From Pseudomonas plecoglossicida NBRC 103162 = DSM 15088 (lineage in GTDB: Bacteria > Pseudomonadota > Gammaproteobacteria > Pseudomonadales > Pseudomonadaceae): a stretch of DNA of 64,000 nt. The stretch is taken from the NCBI RefSeq assembly GCF_000730665.1, contig NZ_BBIV01000005.1, positions 124,001 through 188,000 on the forward strand, written 5' to 3'. Shown here piece after piece: positions 27,083-37,310 of the stretch (position 1 is the stretch's first letter; each line of letters opens with the position of its first letter). A program made the position numbers and the translations under genes. The notes under the pieces are model-generated. The model was given only the letters and a program-made list of their open reading frames with translations, ran no database searches and had not been told where the DNA came from.

Positions 27083-28096
27083 TCAGACCTTTTCGCACAT
27101 CCCCGCCAGCACCCTCACCCACTGCGGGTGATCATTCAGGCACGGCACCAGCACCAACTCCTCGCCCCCTGCCTCGATGAACTGTTCCTTGCCCCGGTCG
27201 CCAATCTCCTCGAGCGTCTCGATGCAGTCGGCCACGAACGCCGGGCACATCACCAGCAGCTTCTTCACCCCAGCCTTGCCCAGCTCATCCAGGCGTGTCT
27301 CGGTATAGGGCTCGATCCACTTGGCCCGCCCCAGGCGCGACTGGAATGACACCGACCACTTGCCATCCGGTATGCCCATCTTCGTCGCAAAGGCCTTGGC
27401 CGTCGCCAGGCATTGGCCGCGGTAGCACACCGCGCGCATCTCGGCGCTGGCATCCTTGCAGCAGTCCGCTGCCTGGAAGTCATGTGCGCCGGTGGGGTCG
27501 AGCTTCTTCAAGTGGCGCTCGGGCAGGCCATGGAAGCTCAGCAGCAGGTGGTCATGATCCTGCTGCAAGTACGGCCTGGCGCTGGCAGCCAGGGCCTCGA
27601 TGTAATCGGGGTGATCGTAGAACGGCTGAAGTACCCGCAGTTGCAGCGGCAGCTGTCGCTCGGCAATTGTCTGTTCGGCCTGCGCCACCACGGTAGTCAC
27701 CGTGCTGTCGGCGAACTGTGGATACAGCGGCGCCAGGGTGACCTTTTGCACACCTTGCGCAGCCAGGCGGGCCAACACGTCCGGCAGCGCCGGCTGGCCA
27801 TAGCGCATGGCGATTTCCACCGGCCCGTGCGGCCAGTACTCGACCATCGCCGCCTGCAGACGGCGGGTCAGTACCACCAGTGGCGAACCTTCGTCCCACC
27901 AGATCGAGGCATAGGCATGGGCCGACTGTTCCGGGCGCTTGATCAGGATCAGCGACACCAGCAGACGCCGCAGCGGCCAGGGCAGGTCGATCACGTAGGG
28001 GTCCATCAGGAACTGGTTGAGGTAGCGGCGTACATCGGCCACCGAGGTGGAGGCCGGGGAACCCAGGTTGACCAGCAGCAGGGCATGATCGGTCAT
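27083..28096 (-). CDS. hemH: Ferrochelatase
   Basis: A 337-residue enzyme inserting Fe2+ into protoporphyrin IX, the last step of heme synthesis. The N-terminal [14 protein letters not shown], the metal-binding His in [14 protein letters not shown] near residue 190, the [17 protein letters not shown] segment near 265 and the [16 protein letters not shown] motif with catalytic Glu near 300 are all present. AGGA lies six bases before the start. It lies 13 bp downstream of the TIGR01777 gene and is probably cotranscribed with it. Confidence 0.95.
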   Translation of the reverse strand: MTDHALLLVNLGSPASTSVADVRRYLNQFLMDPYVIDLPWPLRRLLVSLILIKRPEQSAHAYASIWWDEGSPLVVLTRRLQAAMVEYWPHGPVEIAMRYGQPALPDVLARLAAQGVQKVTLAPLYPQFADSTVTTVVAQAEQTIAERQLPLQLRVLQPFYDHPDYIEALAASARPYLQQDHDHLLLSFHGLPERHLKKLDPTGAHDFQAADCCKDASAEMRAVCYRGQCLATAKAFATKMGIPDGKWSVSFQSRLGRAKWIEPYTETRLDELGKAGVKKLLVMCPAFVADCIETLEEIGDRGKEQFIEAGGEELVLVPCLNDHPQWVRVLAGMCEKV

Positions 28097-28109
28097 GCAG
28101 CGTCCTATG

Positions 28110-29015
28110 TCAGAGGCGACTGGACAAGTTGTCCAGGGCCGATTGCAGATCGTTGAAGCGGAAGGTGAAGCCCGCTGCCAGCAGACGTACCGGGCGCGCC
28201 CGCTGGCCGCCTAGCAGCAAGGTCGACAATTCGCCAAGCCCGGCCTTGAGCACCAGCGCGGGCATCGGCATGAACGCCGGCCGGTGCAGGGCCCGCCCCA
28301 GGCGTTTGGCGAACTCACGGTTGCGCACCGGCTCTGGTGCGCAGGCATTATAAGGACCGCTGGCGTCCTTGTGCTGCAAGAGAAAATCAATCAACGCGAC
28401 CTGGTCGTCTATATGGACCCAGGGCATCCACTGGCGGCCATCGCCCAACGGCCCGCCCAGCCCCAGCTTGAACGGCAGCCGCAGGCGCGACAAAAAGCCG
28501 CCATCGCTGGCCAGTACCAGCCCGGTGCGCACCAGCACTACCCGCAGGCCAAGGTTTTGTGCACGCAGGGCGGTTTCCTCCCAGGCGATGCACAGTTGAC
28601 TGGCGAAATCCTCCCGCACGGGTGGCGAGGCCTCGGTCAGTTCACGTTCGCCACCATCGCCATACCAGCCCACGGCAGAGCCGGAAATCAACACCTGCGG
28701 GCGTTGCTCCCGGCTCTGCAGCCACGCCAGCAACTGCTCGGTGAGGGTGATGCGACTGGCCCACAGCAGTTGCCGTCGGGCAGCCGACCAGGGCCGGTCG
28801 GCAATTGGCGCACCCGCCAGGTTGATCACCGCGTCCACCGGGTCGTCCGCCGCCAGGTCCTGCAACTGCGCGATGCCGCGCACACCGCTGCCACACAAAC
28901 GTGGCACCTGATCGGGGCGCCGGCTCCACACCGTCAACCGGTGGCCCTGGCCGAGCCAGAACTGGCACAGGTGCTGGCCGATCAAGCCGGTACCGCCTGT
29001 CAGCAATATATGCAT
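28110..29015 (-). CDS. TIGR01777/YfcH-family SDR epimerase-like protein
   Basis: A 301-residue Rossmann-fold protein. The nucleotide motif [15 protein letters not shown] starts at residue 3, [19 protein letters not shown] (near 115) carries the Tyr of the active site, and a DUF1731 C-terminal tail ends the protein. E. coli YfcH is the prototype; the substrate is unknown. In Pseudomonas it is found beside photolyase-type genes and here is divergent from the FAD oxidoreductase, sharing a regulatory region that contains a TGTACA-type element. Confidence 0.85.
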   Translation of the reverse strand: MHILLTGGTGLIGQHLCQFWLGQGHRLTVWSRRPDQVPRLCGSGVRGIAQLQDLAADDPVDAVINLAGAPIADRPWSAARRQLLWASRITLTEQLLAWLQSREQRPQVLISGSAVGWYGDGGERELTEASPPVREDFASQLCIAWEETALRAQNLGLRVVLVRTGLVLASDGGFLSRLRLPFKLGLGGPLGDGRQWMPWVHIDDQVALIDFLLQHKDASGPYNACAPEPVRNREFAKRLGRALHRPAFMPMPALVLKAGLGELSTLLLGGQRARPVRLLAAGFTFRFNDLQSALDNLSSRL

Positions 29016-29117
29016 GGCTGTGTCCTCGCAGAGTGCGGCGATGGTCTATTTTTAACAACAAGGCACTTTTTTAACCAAACGCTCTCGGATAAACATAGGC
29101 CAACCTGCTCCATAAGC

Positions 29118-29158
29118 GGAATAACCTTATACAAGCATTGTGCATTGTACAGGTTTGC
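29118..29158 (+). promoter_or_regulatory. Operator-like element 1 with likely promoter, in front of the FAD oxidoreductase gene
   Basis: Imperfect inverted repeat: GGAATAACCTTATACA, a 12-base spacer, then TGTACAGGTTT. It matches the element at 30245-30286 almost base for base in its arms and has the same spacer length. A candidate promoter overlaps it: TTGTAC (29145-29150), 17 bases, TAGTCT (29168-29173). A repressor bound here would block the -35 box. The neighbouring MerR/LitR-type regulator is the natural candidate. Confidence 0.6.
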
Positions 29159-29162
29159 CTGA

Positions 29163-30188
<1,026 letters not shown>

Positions 30189-30244
30189 ACGGCGCAGAAA
30201 AGCTGTACATAGAAAAGTACTTGCATAAGTTTTCAGCTGTGCTG

Positions 30245-30286
30245 GAATAAACTTGTACACGCAATGGTCCATGTACAAGTTTATTC
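30245..30286 (+). promoter_or_regulatory. Operator-like element 2: perfect 15-bp inverted repeat
   Basis: GAATAAACTTGTACA at 30245-30259 and TGTACAAGTTTATTC at 30272-30286 are exact reverse complements around a 12-base spacer. The element ends 11 bp before the ATG of the DUF523/DUF1722 gene. A weaker cluster of TGTACA/ACTT..AAGT palindromes lies just upstream, at 30204-30231. It could be a repressor operator or, in RNA, a hairpin covering the ribosome site. Confidence 0.65.
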
Positions 30287-30297
30287 TGGAGATAGCC

Positions 30298-31263
30298 ATG
30301 CACGAAGCCGCTGCCACCAAGCCTCGTATCGCCATCAGCGCCTGCCTGACCGGGCACAACGTGCGTTACAACGGCGGGCACAAGGCCTCCGAACTCTGTC
30401 GCGAACTGCTGGATGAACATTTCGACTGCCTGCCGATCTGTCCGGAGGTCGCCATCGGTCTGGGTGTGCCGCGCGACCCGATAAGGCTGGTCGGCGATCC
30501 CGACCTGCCTGCCGTGGTCGGCACGCGCAACCCAGGCATGGACTTGACCGGCCCACTGCGCAACTACGGCGAGCAGATGGCCCATGAGCTGAATGATATC
30601 TGCGGCTATATCTTCATGCAGAAGTCACCTTCCTGTGGTCTGGAACGGGTCAAGGTCTACCAGGACAATGGCCACCCCGCCGCACAAGGTGGCAGGGGTG
30701 CCTATGCCGCCGCATTCTGCGCCCTTCGCCCCGACCTGCCGGTGGAAGAAGAAGGCCGCCTGCACGACGCGGTGCTGCGGGAAAACTTCATCAGCCGCGT
30801 GTATGCCTATGCCGATTGGCAACGCCAGCTGGGCGAAGGCCTGAGCCGCGGTGCGCTGGTGCGCTTCCACTCGCGCTACAAGTACCTGCTGATGGCCAAC
30901 AACCCGCAGGCCTACCGCCAGCTCGGCCGAGTGCTCGGCAGCATGAGCCGGGATGTCGACCCGCAGCTGCTCGGCCCGCGCTACTTCAGCCAGCTGATGC
31001 AGGCCCTGCGCCGCTGCGCCAGCCGAGGCACCCATGGCAACGTCCTGCAGCACCTCAGTGGCTACTTCAAGGGGGCGTTGACGCAGCAGGACAAAGCCGA
31101 GCTGCAGCACATCATCGATCAGTACCAACAAGGTATCGTGCCCTTGGTGGTACCGCTCACCCTGCTCAAGCACTACCTGCGCAAACACCCTGATCCTTAT
31201 CTGCAGCAGCAGGCCTACCTGCATCCGCACCCCGACAGCCTGGGGCTGCGCAATGCGGTCTGA
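30298..31263 (+). CDS. DUF523/DUF1722 two-domain protein (YbgA-related)
   Basis: A 321-residue protein. The N-terminal DUF523 domain (about 8-150) has ISACLTGHNVRYNGGHK, FDCLPICPEVAIGLGVPR and KSPSCGL with conserved cysteines that may bind a metal. The C-terminal DUF1722 domain (about 190-315) includes YKYLLMANNPQAYRQLG. In E. coli the DUF1722 protein YbgA precedes phrB, so linkage to photolyase is ancient. The ATG at 30298 has GGAG six bases upstream; the longer TTG frame starts inside the inverted repeat. It overlaps the regulator gene by 11 bp. Confidence 0.88.
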   Translation: MHEAAATKPRIAISACLTGHNVRYNGGHKASELCRELLDEHFDCLPICPEVAIGLGVPRDPIRLVGDPDLPAVVGTRNPGMDLTGPLRNYGEQMAHELNDICGYIFMQKSPSCGLERVKVYQDNGHPAAQGGRGAYAAAFCALRPDLPVEEEGRLHDAVLRENFISRVYAYADWQRQLGEGLSRGALVRFHSRYKYLLMANNPQAYRQLGRVLGSMSRDVDPQLLGPRYFSQLMQALRRCASRGTHGNVLQHLSGYFKGALTQQDKAELQHIIDQYQQGIVPLVVPLTLLKHYLRKHPDPYLQQQAYLHPHPDSLGLRNAV

Positions 31264-32134
31264 CGAGCTGTTGCTCATCGGCGAGCTGGCGCGCCGCACG
31301 GGCGTGAACCCGGTGACGTTGCGTGCCTGGGAAAGGCGCTATGGCCTGTTGAAACCGCAACGTACCGCCAAGGGCCACCGCCTCTACCCTGACGAGCAGG
31401 TCGAACGGGTCAAGGCGATACTGACCTGGCTGGAACGCGGCGCATCGATGGGCCAGGTACGCGAGCTGCTCGACAAAGCCATCGACACCGCTCCTCTGGG
31501 CGACTGGCAAGCACGGCAGATACAGCTGATCGAAGCCATCGCCGGCCTTTCCCAGCGCGCCCTGGATCAACAATTGAACCAGGCCATGGCCCTGTACCCC
31601 GCCATCACCCTCTGCGAACAGCTGCTATTGCCGTTGCTGGAAGCCCTGGCCCTGCGCTGGAGCACCTATTTCAACGCCCAGCTCGAACAAGTGTTTTTCC
31701 ACACCTGGCTGCGCAGCAAGCTGGGTGCACGGGTCTACCATGACAACCTGCTGCTGCAAGGCCCCGCGGTACTGCTCGTCGAAGAGGACGAGCGCCGCTT
31801 CGATCCCACCCTTTGGCTGTGTGCCTGGTTGCTGAGCAGCAACGGCATACCCGTCGAAGTACTGGAGCAGCCGGTCAGTGGCGCAAACCTGCAGCGCGCG
31901 ACCGCCGCCTTGCGCCCCAGGGCAGTGCTGCTGCACCTTGGCCCGCGCATCGAAACACTGGCGCTGCAGCGCACGCTTCGGGGCATGCCCGGGGTGAAGT
32001 TGCTCGGCGGCGCCACGATTTCCCTTCATCAAGCCCAGCTGCAGGCGTTCGATCTTCCCGATCTATTCCTGTTCGATACCCCCCAAGCGGCCCTGCGCCT
32101 TCTTCAGCACCATACCGCTGACCTCCCGAGATGA
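31253..32134 (+). CDS. MerR-family regulator, LitR/CarH-like (probable class II, light response)
   Basis: A 293-residue regulator. The MerR winged helix is at residues 7-75 (LLIGELARRTGVNPVTLRAW then ERRYGLLKPQRT). The rest has the helical bundle plus Rossmann-like layout of cobalamin-binding CarH/LitR proteins, but I find no DxHxxG-type cobalamin-ligating motif. That matches class II LitR, described in P. putida as light-responsive without B12 and working with a short LOV protein. It is embedded between the DUF523 protein and photolyase genes and probably represses this cluster in the dark. Confidence 0.8.
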   Translation: MRSDELLLIGELARRTGVNPVTLRAWERRYGLLKPQRTAKGHRLYPDEQVERVKAILTWLERGASMGQVRELLDKAIDTAPLGDWQARQIQLIEAIAGLSQRALDQQLNQAMALYPAITLCEQLLLPLLEALALRWSTYFNAQLEQVFFHTWLRSKLGARVYHDNLLLQGPAVLLVEEDERRFDPTLWLCAWLLSSNGIPVEVLEQPVSGANLQRATAALRPRAVLLHLGPRIETLALQRTLRGMPGVKLLGGATISLHQAQLQAFDLPDLFLFDTPQAALRLLQHHTADLPR

Positions 32135-32141
32135 CTTCGCC

Positions 32142-33569
32142 ATGCAATTGATCTGGCTGCGCAGCGACCTGCGCATCGACGACAACACCGCCCTCAGCGC
32201 CGCCGCCGAGCGCGGCCCGGTCGTGGCCCTGTGGCTGACCAGCCCGGGCCAATGGCAGGCCCATGACGACGCGGCATGCAAAGTGGACTTCTGGCTGCGC
32301 AACCTGCGCGACCTGCGCCGGTCGCTGGGCAAGCTCAACATCCCGCTGCTGATTCGCAAGATCGACACATGGGATGAAGCTGCCCCATGCGTGCTCGAGG
32401 TATGCCGCAAGCATGCGATCGAAGCGGTGCACTGGAACGACGAGTACGGCGTCAACGAGAACCGGCGCGACCAGGCCACACGGGCGCTGCTGCAGGCGTC
32501 CGGGGTCCAGGCCCATGGCTACCTGGACCAGTTGCTGTTACGCCCCGGCACCATCCTGACCCGCAGCGGGGCTTACTTCCAGGTCTTCAGCCAATTCAAG
32601 AAAGCTTGCCTGGAGCACCTTCACCGCAGCCTGCCCGCGCTTGCCCAGCGGGTGAAACGGCAGGCGCCACTTGGCATCGACAGCGACCCGATCCCTCAGC
32701 ATATCGAGGGCTTCGACAAACCACCGCGTGCACTCAGCGAGCATTGGCCGGCCGGTGAGGACGAAGCGCAAGCGCGACTCGAGCGGTTTCTCGACGAAAC
32801 CGTCGAGGACTACCCGCACCTGCGCGACCTCCCCGCCCGGACCGGCACCAGTCAGCTATCCGCCTACCTGGCAGCCGGCGTGATATCGCCCCGGCAATAC
32901 CTGCACGCCGCGTTGTCCAACAACCGCGGCGAATTCGACAGCGGCAGCAACGGCATCCAGACCTGGGTCAACGAATTGCTCTGGCGTGAGTTCTACAAGC
33001 ACATCCTGGAAGGTTATCCACAGGTGTCACGCCATCGGGCCTTCCGCGCCCACACCGAAGCCTTGCCCTGGCGCAATGCACCGCAAGACCTGCAAGCCTG
33101 GAAAGAGGGGCGCACCGGTTTTCCGATCATCGACGCAGCCATGCGCCAGCTGCTGCACACCGGCTGGATGCACAATCGCCTGCGCATGATCGTCGCGATG
33201 TTTCTCAGCAAGAACCTGCTGATCGACTGGCGCCAGGGCGAACGCCATTTCATGCGTCATCTGATAGACGGTGATCTGGCCGCCAATAACGGCGGCTGGC
33301 AGTGGAGCGCATCCACCGGCACCGACGCCGTGCCCTATTTCCGGCTGTTCAACCCGGTTTCGCAATCGCAGCGGTTCGACCCGGAAGGGCGTTTTATCCG
33401 CCAGTGGCTACCAGAACTAGGGGTACTCGATAATAAAACTATTCATTACCCCGTGAAGTCTGCGAATCTTTTGTCTATTAATTCCTACAGCAGTCCAATT
33501 GTTGATCTCGCAAGTAGTCGTCAACGCGCTATGGAGGCCTTCAAAAGCCTTCCGCGCCGACAGGAGTAG
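32142..33569 (+). CDS. phrB: Deoxyribodipyrimidine photolyase
   Basis: A 475-residue blue-light DNA repair enzyme that splits cyclobutane pyrimidine dimers, using FADH- and an antenna chromophore. The antenna domain is at 1-130 (LIWLRSDLRIDDNTAL), and FAD-domain motifs are TGTSQLSAYLAAGVISPR near 228, WVNELLWREFYKHIL near 272, HNRLRMIVAMFLSKNL near 345 and DLAANNGGWQWSASTGTDA near 378. The gene lies 7 bp after the regulator. From about 33420 to 33560 the codons turn AT-rich (ATAATAAAACTATTC and similar), unlike the rest, while the protein still aligns with the family end (TIHYPVKSA ... AFKSLPRRQ). Confidence 0.95.
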   Translation: MQLIWLRSDLRIDDNTALSAAAERGPVVALWLTSPGQWQAHDDAACKVDFWLRNLRDLRRSLGKLNIPLLIRKIDTWDEAAPCVLEVCRKHAIEAVHWNDEYGVNENRRDQATRALLQASGVQAHGYLDQLLLRPGTILTRSGAYFQVFSQFKKACLEHLHRSLPALAQRVKRQAPLGIDSDPIPQHIEGFDKPPRALSEHWPAGEDEAQARLERFLDETVEDYPHLRDLPARTGTSQLSAYLAAGVISPRQYLHAALSNNRGEFDSGSNGIQTWVNELLWREFYKHILEGYPQVSRHRAFRAHTEALPWRNAPQDLQAWKEGRTGFPIIDAAMRQLLHTGWMHNRLRMIVAMFLSKNLLIDWRQGERHFMRHLIDGDLAANNGGWQWSASTGTDAVPYFRLFNPVSQSQRFDPEGRFIRQWLPELGVLDNKTIHYPVKSANLLSINSYSSPIVDLASSRQRAMEAFKSLPRRQE

Positions 33570-33577
33570 AGAGCATC

Positions 33578-34276
33578 TTGAATCACTCGCGTCGTTTCTG
33601 GGTAACGGGCGCCACCAACGGACTGGGTTTGGCACTCGTGGAAGAGCTTCTTGAACAAGGGCACCGGGTTGCCGCCAGCGGGAAGGACGCCAAGGCACTG
33701 CAGGCCCTGGCATCGCGCCACGACAGCAAGCTGTTGCGCCTTCCCTGGCAATTGCATGAAGAAGAGCAGGCGGTCAGTGCCTGCCTGCAGCTATGTCACG
33801 CCTGGGGGGCACTGGATGGGCTGATCATCAACGCCGGCACCTGTGACTACCTGGCTGATGATGTGCCGGACGACGAACTGTTCGAAACCATCGTCAGCAG
33901 CAACCAGTTGGCTGGCGAACATTGCCTGACCAAGGCCTTGCCATTATTGGCCAAGGGCGACGCTGCGCAGGTCATGGCCATCTTCAATCGCTATTCGGCG
34001 CTGCAGCTGTATGCACCGACGCAGGTCACTGCTGGCTGGAACAACATGCCCCAGTGGCTGCGTGAAGAGCGCGACGAATTGGATGAGCGCGGCATCGCGC
34101 TGACGGTGGTGGCGCCGCAATCCTTGAAGGTACCGGTGACCGCCGTGCACGCCAGGCCCGAGAACTGGACGCCACAAAGTGCAGCCGCTGAGCTGTTGAA
34201 GCGCTTGCCACTGCGAGAACCGGAACTGGTGCTGGAGGTCCTGGACTTGAGCAGCCTGTGGCCGCTGTCACGCTGA
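33578..34276 (+). CDS. Short-chain dehydrogenase/reductase-like protein, catalytic motif degenerate
   Basis: A 232-residue SDR-fold protein. The cofactor motif VTGATNGLGLALVEEL is at residue 9 and INAG near 86, but the YxxxK catalytic pair is not found where expected; the region reads FNRYSALQLYAPTQVTAGW. The start is TTG at 33578, 8 bp after the phrB stop, with AGGAG about 11 bases upstream and no in-frame ATG nearby. It ends the photolyase operon. It may be an NAD(P)-binding protein without classical SDR chemistry. Confidence 0.78.
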   Translation: MNHSRRFWVTGATNGLGLALVEELLEQGHRVAASGKDAKALQALASRHDSKLLRLPWQLHEEEQAVSACLQLCHAWGALDGLIINAGTCDYLADDVPDDELFETIVSSNQLAGEHCLTKALPLLAKGDAAQVMAIFNRYSALQLYAPTQVTAGWNNMPQWLREERDELDERGIALTVVAPQSLKVPVTAVHARPENWTPQSAAAELLKRLPLREPELVLEVLDLSSLWPLSR

Positions 34277-34282
34277 TACCGG

Positions 34283-34306
34283 CTGTTGCGCAGGCTTGCC
34301 CGCGCA
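34283..34306. terminator. Possible terminator hairpin between convergent genes
   Basis: GTTGCGC/GCGCAAC stem around a 10-base loop, between the SDR and pagL stop codons. No strong T-tract, so termination is a guess. Confidence 0.4.
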
Positions 34307-34325
34307 ACGCTCGGTACTGAAACGA

Positions 34326-34844
34326 TCAGAGTGCCATGCGGTAATGCAGGGTATAGGTTTCAACCCCATCGTTAGGCTGTGTGATACCCGCATTGGAGTA
34401 GTGAATGGCCCGCACGCCAATCTCGTGCCCACCTGCGAAGCGCAAGCCAAAGCCGACCCGGTCCTCGAACTGGAACGCCGAGCCCAGCTCGTTGCTTTCC
34501 ACCTCGGTGCTCGAGAAAGCTGCAACCCCGATGCCTGCCTCGATATAGGGCTTCACCGACTGGCCGGCAAATTCGTAGACGAAAACCGGTGCGAGCGACA
34601 GGCTATGGTTGCTCGCCGTTTCGTCACCCTGCCAATAGGTGTACGCCCCGTCCCAATAGCCAGTCAGCCGGCCGACGCTGGTTTGCCACCAGCTGGCGTC
34701 CCAGTTCGATTGCAGCCCCAAGCGGTAGACCATTGTCGAATCGCCGGTCTGCCCCACTGCAAATGACACATCAGCAGCCTGTGACGACGCTGCTTGCCCC
34801 AAGATGACCACGGCAAGTGCCGCCAAGCCGAGCCGTTTCTTCAT
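34326..34844 (-). CDS. pagL: Lipid A 3-O-deacylase PagL
   Basis: A 172-residue outer-membrane beta-barrel enzyme that removes the 3-O acyl chain from lipid A. Signal peptide 1-24 (MKKRLGLAALAVVILGQ, cleavage after SSQAA). The catalytic His-Ser pair with context is intact in RAIHYSNAGITQPNDG near 148, and the final residues form a barrel-insertion end (LHYRMAL). An ATG three codons upstream (34853) with AAGGA is an equally possible start. Activity would change lipopolysaccharide immunogenicity and membrane packing. Confidence 0.88.
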   Translation of the reverse strand: MKKRLGLAALAVVILGQAASSQAADVSFAVGQTGDSTMVYRLGLQSNWDASWWQTSVGRLTGYWDGAYTYWQGDETASNHSLSLAPVFVYEFAGQSVKPYIEAGIGVAAFSSTEVESNELGSAFQFEDRVGFGLRFAGGHEIGVRAIHYSNAGITQPNDGVETYTLHYRMAL

Positions 34845-34940
34845 GAGAAACATCCTTCTTCCTTTTTTTGTATTTGCCGTACGTCAGGCAAATCGGTAGA
34901 AAGCGGCGGCTTGATAGTTCAGCGGTTTTTCACGTTTTTT

Positions 34941-35738
34941 TTACAACTGAAAAGGCTGCACGCTGCCTGACTCATGCCACAGCACAGGCAGGACGTTGCT
35001 CAAGGATTGTGGATCGGCGCTGCTCCAGAAAGTTGCCTTGCGGGCAGGCCCCTCGGCCAGCAGATCGCGCGCGGCCAGCAGGCGCTGCAGCTGCCGCGCC
35101 ACGGCAGCGCCGGTGTCGATGATGGCCACATCGGCCGGCAGCATCGTGGCCAGCAGCGGGCGCAGGAACGGGTAATGGGTACAACCGAGAATCAACGTGT
35201 CGCACCCTGCAGCCAACAGCGGCTGTACATAGCCAAGCAGCAGCTGACGCAACTGCTCACTGCCCAGATCGCCCGTCTCGATCAGGTCGACCAACCCTGG
35301 GCAGGGTTGGGTGACCACCCTCACGTCGCTGGCGAAGCGGTCGAGCAAGGCGGCGAACTTGGCGCTTTGCAAAGTGCCGGTGGTCGCCAGCACGCCCACC
35401 ACGCCGGAACGAGTGGCGGCGGCAGCAGGCTTGACCGCCGGCTCCATCCCCACCAGCGGCCAATCGGGGTACAGCTCGCGCAGGTCGGCAACCGCCGCAA
35501 CCGTCGCGGTATTGCACGCCAGGACCATGGCCTTGGCACCTTGTGCCTGGAAGAACTCGGCAATGCGCCGTAGACGCTGGCGAATGTAATCCGGTGATTT
35601 TTCGCCATACGGAACATGGCCGCTGTCAGCCACGTACAACAGCGATTCGTTGGGCAGCAACCGCTGGATCTCGGTGAGGACGGACAAGCCGCCGACCCCC
35701 GAATCCATCACGCCGACCGGCGCCGAACGCTCAGCCAT
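34941..35738 (-). CDS. murI: Glutamate racemase
   Basis: A 265-residue cofactor-independent racemase giving D-glutamate for peptidoglycan. The two catalytic cysteines are in [12 protein letters not shown] (near 71) and [13 protein letters not shown] (near 182); [14 protein letters not shown] near 7 carries the catalytic Asp, and YGEKSP is conserved. The start at 35738 overlaps the moeB stop by eight bases. It is the last gene of the hemA-prfA-prmC-moeB-murI operon. Confidence 0.95.
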   Translation of the reverse strand: MAERSAPVGVMDSGVGGLSVLTEIQRLLPNESLLYVADSGHVPYGEKSPDYIRQRLRRIAEFFQAQGAKAMVLACNTATVAAVADLRELYPDWPLVGMEPAVKPAAAATRSGVVGVLATTGTLQSAKFAALLDRFASDVRVVTQPCPGLVDLIETGDLGSEQLRQLLLGYVQPLLAAGCDTLILGCTHYPFLRPLLATMLPADVAIIDTGAAVARQLQRLLAARDLLAEGPARKATFWSSADPQSLSNVLPVLWHESGSVQPFQL

Positions 35739-36486
35739 CGCGCTTGCCGCATACGGCGCAGGCCGGGTCACGCTTGACCCGCAACTCGCGCAAGCGGGTA
35801 CCGAGAGCATCGATCAGCAACAGACGCCCCACCAGCGGCTCGCCGAAACCGGCCAGCAACTTCATCGCCTCAAGGGCCTGCAAGCTACCCACCAGGCCAA
35901 CCAGCGGGCCAATCACGCCGGCTTCGCTACAGGTCAGCTCGGCTTCGCTGCCGTGCCCGTACAGGCAGTGGTAACAAGGGCTGTAGTCGCGCCGCGGGTC
36001 GAACACTGACAACTGCCCTTCCAGGCGGATCGCCGCGCCGCTGACCAGCGGCTTGCCCATGGCGAAGCAGGCCGCATTGACCGCCTCGCGGGTAGAGAAG
36101 TTGTCGGAGCAGTCCAGCACCAGGTCGACTGCCGCCACGGCGGCCGCCAGGGAATCTTCGTCCAGCGCCTGACGGTGAGCGACCAGGTTGATCTCGGGGT
36201 TGATCGCCTGCAGGCGCTGCAGGGCCGAATCCACCTTGCTCATGCCAACGCTGTCGCTGTCATGGATCACCTGACGCTGCAGGTTGGTCAGGTCGACGGT
36301 ATCGAAATCGGCCAGGTGCAGTTCGCCCACGCCTGCCGCGGCAAGGTACAACGCCACCGGCGAGCCGAGGCCGCCCAGGCCTACGATCAATGCCTTGCTG
36401 CGCTTGAGCCGCAACTGGCCGTCGATGTCCACTTGCGCCAGCAGGATCTGCCGGCTGTATCGCAACAGTTCCTGATCGCTCAACAT
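35731..36486 (-). CDS. moeB: MoeB-type sulfur-carrier adenylyltransferase
   Basis: A 251-residue E1-like enzyme that adenylates the C-terminus of MoaD (and perhaps ThiS). ATP-binding [18 protein letters not shown] is near 35; [14 protein letters not shown] (near 130) carries the catalytic Asp, and the zinc pairs are CYHC (near 172) and CAVC (near 244). Its ATG lies inside the last codons of prmC, overlapping by seven bases, so the operon is tightly coupled. Confidence 0.9.
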   Translation of the reverse strand: MLSDQELLRYSRQILLAQVDIDGQLRLKRSKALIVGLGGLGSPVALYLAAAGVGELHLADFDTVDLTNLQRQVIHDSDSVGMSKVDSALQRLQAINPEINLVAHRQALDEDSLAAAVAAVDLVLDCSDNFSTREAVNAACFAMGKPLVSGAAIRLEGQLSVFDPRRDYSPCYHCLYGHGSEAELTCSEAGVIGPLVGLVGSLQALEAMKLLAGFGEPLVGRLLLIDALGTRLRELRVKRDPACAVCGKRDG

Positions 36487-37310
36487 GGCAGGCGCCCCAA
36501 GGAAATACGTTCATGGCCGCCAAGGTCCTTGCGGCTGGCAACCTCGATGAAACCCTGCACGGTCAGCAGTTCACGCACGGCCAATGCCTGGTCGTAACCA
36601 TGTTCGAGCAGCAGCCAGCCCCCTGGCAACAGGTGCTGTGGCGCCTGGCTGACGATTGCCCGCAGGTCGTCCAGACCATCGACACCGGCCACCAGCGCAC
36701 TGCTGGGTTCGAAACGCACATCACCGGCAGCCAGATGCGGATCCTCGGCGGCGATGTAGGGCGGATTGCTCAGAATCAGATCGAAACGCTGGCCGGCCAG
36801 GTTGGCGAACCAATGGCTGGCCAGCACCTGGACATTGCCCAGGCCCAGGCGCTGACGGTTGCGCTCGGCCAGCGCCACCGCCTCCTCCACCCGGTCTACC
36901 GCCGTGACCTGCCAGGCCGGGCGTTCGCTGGCCAGGGCCAGGGCAATGGCGCCAGTGCCGGTGCCCAGGTCGAGCACTTTCGACGGCGACGCCGGCTGCA
37001 GCTCAAGGGCCGCCTCGACCAGCAGCTCGGTGTCCGGGCGCGGAATCAGGGTGTGCGGGGCCACTTCCAGGTCGAGCTTCCAGAAGCCCTGCTGGCCGAG
37101 GATGTAGGCGACCGGCTCGCCGGCACGCCGGCGCTGCAGGTAGCCGGCGAAGGTGTCGGCATCCTCGCTGCTGACGATGCGTTCGGGCCAGGTGTGCAGG
37201 TAGCTGCGCGACTTGCCGATGGCGGCGGCCAGCAACAGTTCGGCATCCAGGCGCTCGCTGGGCGAGTCCGGCAACTGCGCGTTGCGCAGCAGGCTGGCAA
37301 TGATGGTCAT
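36480..37310 (-). CDS. prmC: Release factor glutamine N5-methyltransferase
   Basis: A 276-residue SAM-dependent enzyme that methylates the glutamine of the GGQ motif in RF1 and RF2. SAM motif VLDLGTGTGAIALALA is near 115 and the catalytic NPPY (LILSNPPYIAAEDPHL) near 185, with the N-terminal RF-binding helical domain at 1-90. Its ATG overlaps the prfA stop (ATGA at 37309-37312 region), so the enzyme and its substrate RF1 are coupled. Confidence 0.95.
   Translation of the reverse strand: MTIIASLLRNAQLPDSPSERLDAELLLAAAIGKSRSYLHTWPERIVSSEDADTFAGYLQRRRAGEPVAYILGQQGFWKLDLEVAPHTLIPRPDTELLVEAALELQPASPSKVLDLGTGTGAIALALASERPAWQVTAVDRVEEAVALAERNRQRLGLGNVQVLASHWFANLAGQRFDLILSNPPYIAAEDPHLAAGDVRFEPSSALVAGVDGLDDLRAIVSQAPQHLLPGGWLLLEHGYDQALAVRELLTVQGFIEVASRKDLGGHERISLGRLPC

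Noticed and set aside
25623..27122. 499-codon open frame on the - strand
   Set aside because: Antisense to uraA; low-complexity His/Gln/Asp content typical of a shadow of a membrane-protein gene.
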